Source: Pleurocapsa sp. PCC 7327
GTDB lineage: Bacteria; Cyanobacteriota; Cyanobacteriia; Cyanobacteriales; Microcystaceae
Reading direction: 5' to 3'
DNA length: 64,000 nt
Assembly: GCF_000317025.1 (NCBI RefSeq)
Contig: NC_019689.1
Location: forward strand, 4,573,501 to 4,637,500
Shown: positions 63,948 to 64,000 of the stretch, piece by piece
Layout: each line of letters opens with the position of its first letter
Numbering within the stretch: position 1 is the stretch's first letter
Translations under genes and position numbers: made by a program
Notes under the pieces: model-generated
Databases searched by the model: none
Seen by the model: the letters and a program-made list of their open reading frames with translations, nothing else
Told to the model about the DNA's origin: nothing

Positions 63948-64000
63948 GCAAAAAGAAATCTATTATTGTCTTTTTTTCTTTAGCTATTGGATGCAATTCT

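Overview
The window is cyanobacterial chromosome. It carries psaD (photosystem I subunit II) next to trpE, the C-terminal half of the split DnaE intein fused to the DNA polymerase III alpha C-extein, a LabA-like NYN protein, and many copies of the GCGATCGC (HIP1) octamer that is over-represented in many cyanobacteria. Two tRNA genes are present: Ser-GGA and Ala-CGC. I cannot fix the genus from this stretch.

Layout. 1-3750: partial mtnA, a class V aminotransferase, a cupin, a SRAP (HMCES/YedK-type) gene cut by an in-frame TAA, a stand-alone ClpX-type zinc finger and a cyclic-nucleotide-binding-fold protein. 4078-5430: dnaE C-half with its split intein. 5733-10722: a serine esterase that seems to start at CTG, and an RND efflux permease whose adaptor gene is frameshifted. 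10723-13600: an accessory, decayed zone with palindromic repeats, a Uma2 nuclease, ISAs1 and TnpB fossils around an NYN gene fragment, and tRNA-Ser. 13659-21278: housekeeping genes (ferredoxin, inositol-phosphatase family, J/TPR protein, hisZ, ABC-class ATPase, SRPBCC, a hydrolase/acyltransferase pair). 21791-26552: metG, LabA-like NYN protein overlapping lptC, SpoIID-domain protein. 26655-35861: DUF1993, APC permease, TetR with two HTH units, DICT-HD protein, a SagB-type oxidoreductase damaged at both ends, DUF2232 membrane protein, Crp regulator. 35972-42754: Hsp70-like protein, flippase, RTX protein, tRNA-Ala, pterin dehydratase.

43085-51134 is the most striking unit: three co-oriented signalling genes. 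A 1,825-residue protein joins a kinase fold lacking catalytic residues, a STAND-like ATPase, a helical repeat region, GAF and a histidine kinase. It overlaps by 4 bp with a single-domain receiver, followed by a receiver-PAS-AAA ATPase protein. 51346-58104 holds DUF3096, isoaspartyl peptidase, two unknowns, M28 peptidase, trpE, psaD and an S41 peptidase. 58345-63947 is an AT-rich block with three large polytopic membrane proteins, two of them tandem paralogues, plausibly acting in surface glycan assembly.

Repeats and decay recur. Two dispersed repeat families (93 bp and about 145 bp, each about 91-92 percent identical between copies by hand alignment) occur twice each. The second family forms a MITE-like element with terminal inverted repeats abutting the 5-prime end of the SagB-type gene. 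Three non-transposon genes carry a premature stop or single-base frameshift, so either the genome is decaying locally or the assembly has errors; raw reads would decide. All comparisons were made by eye; no database search was run.
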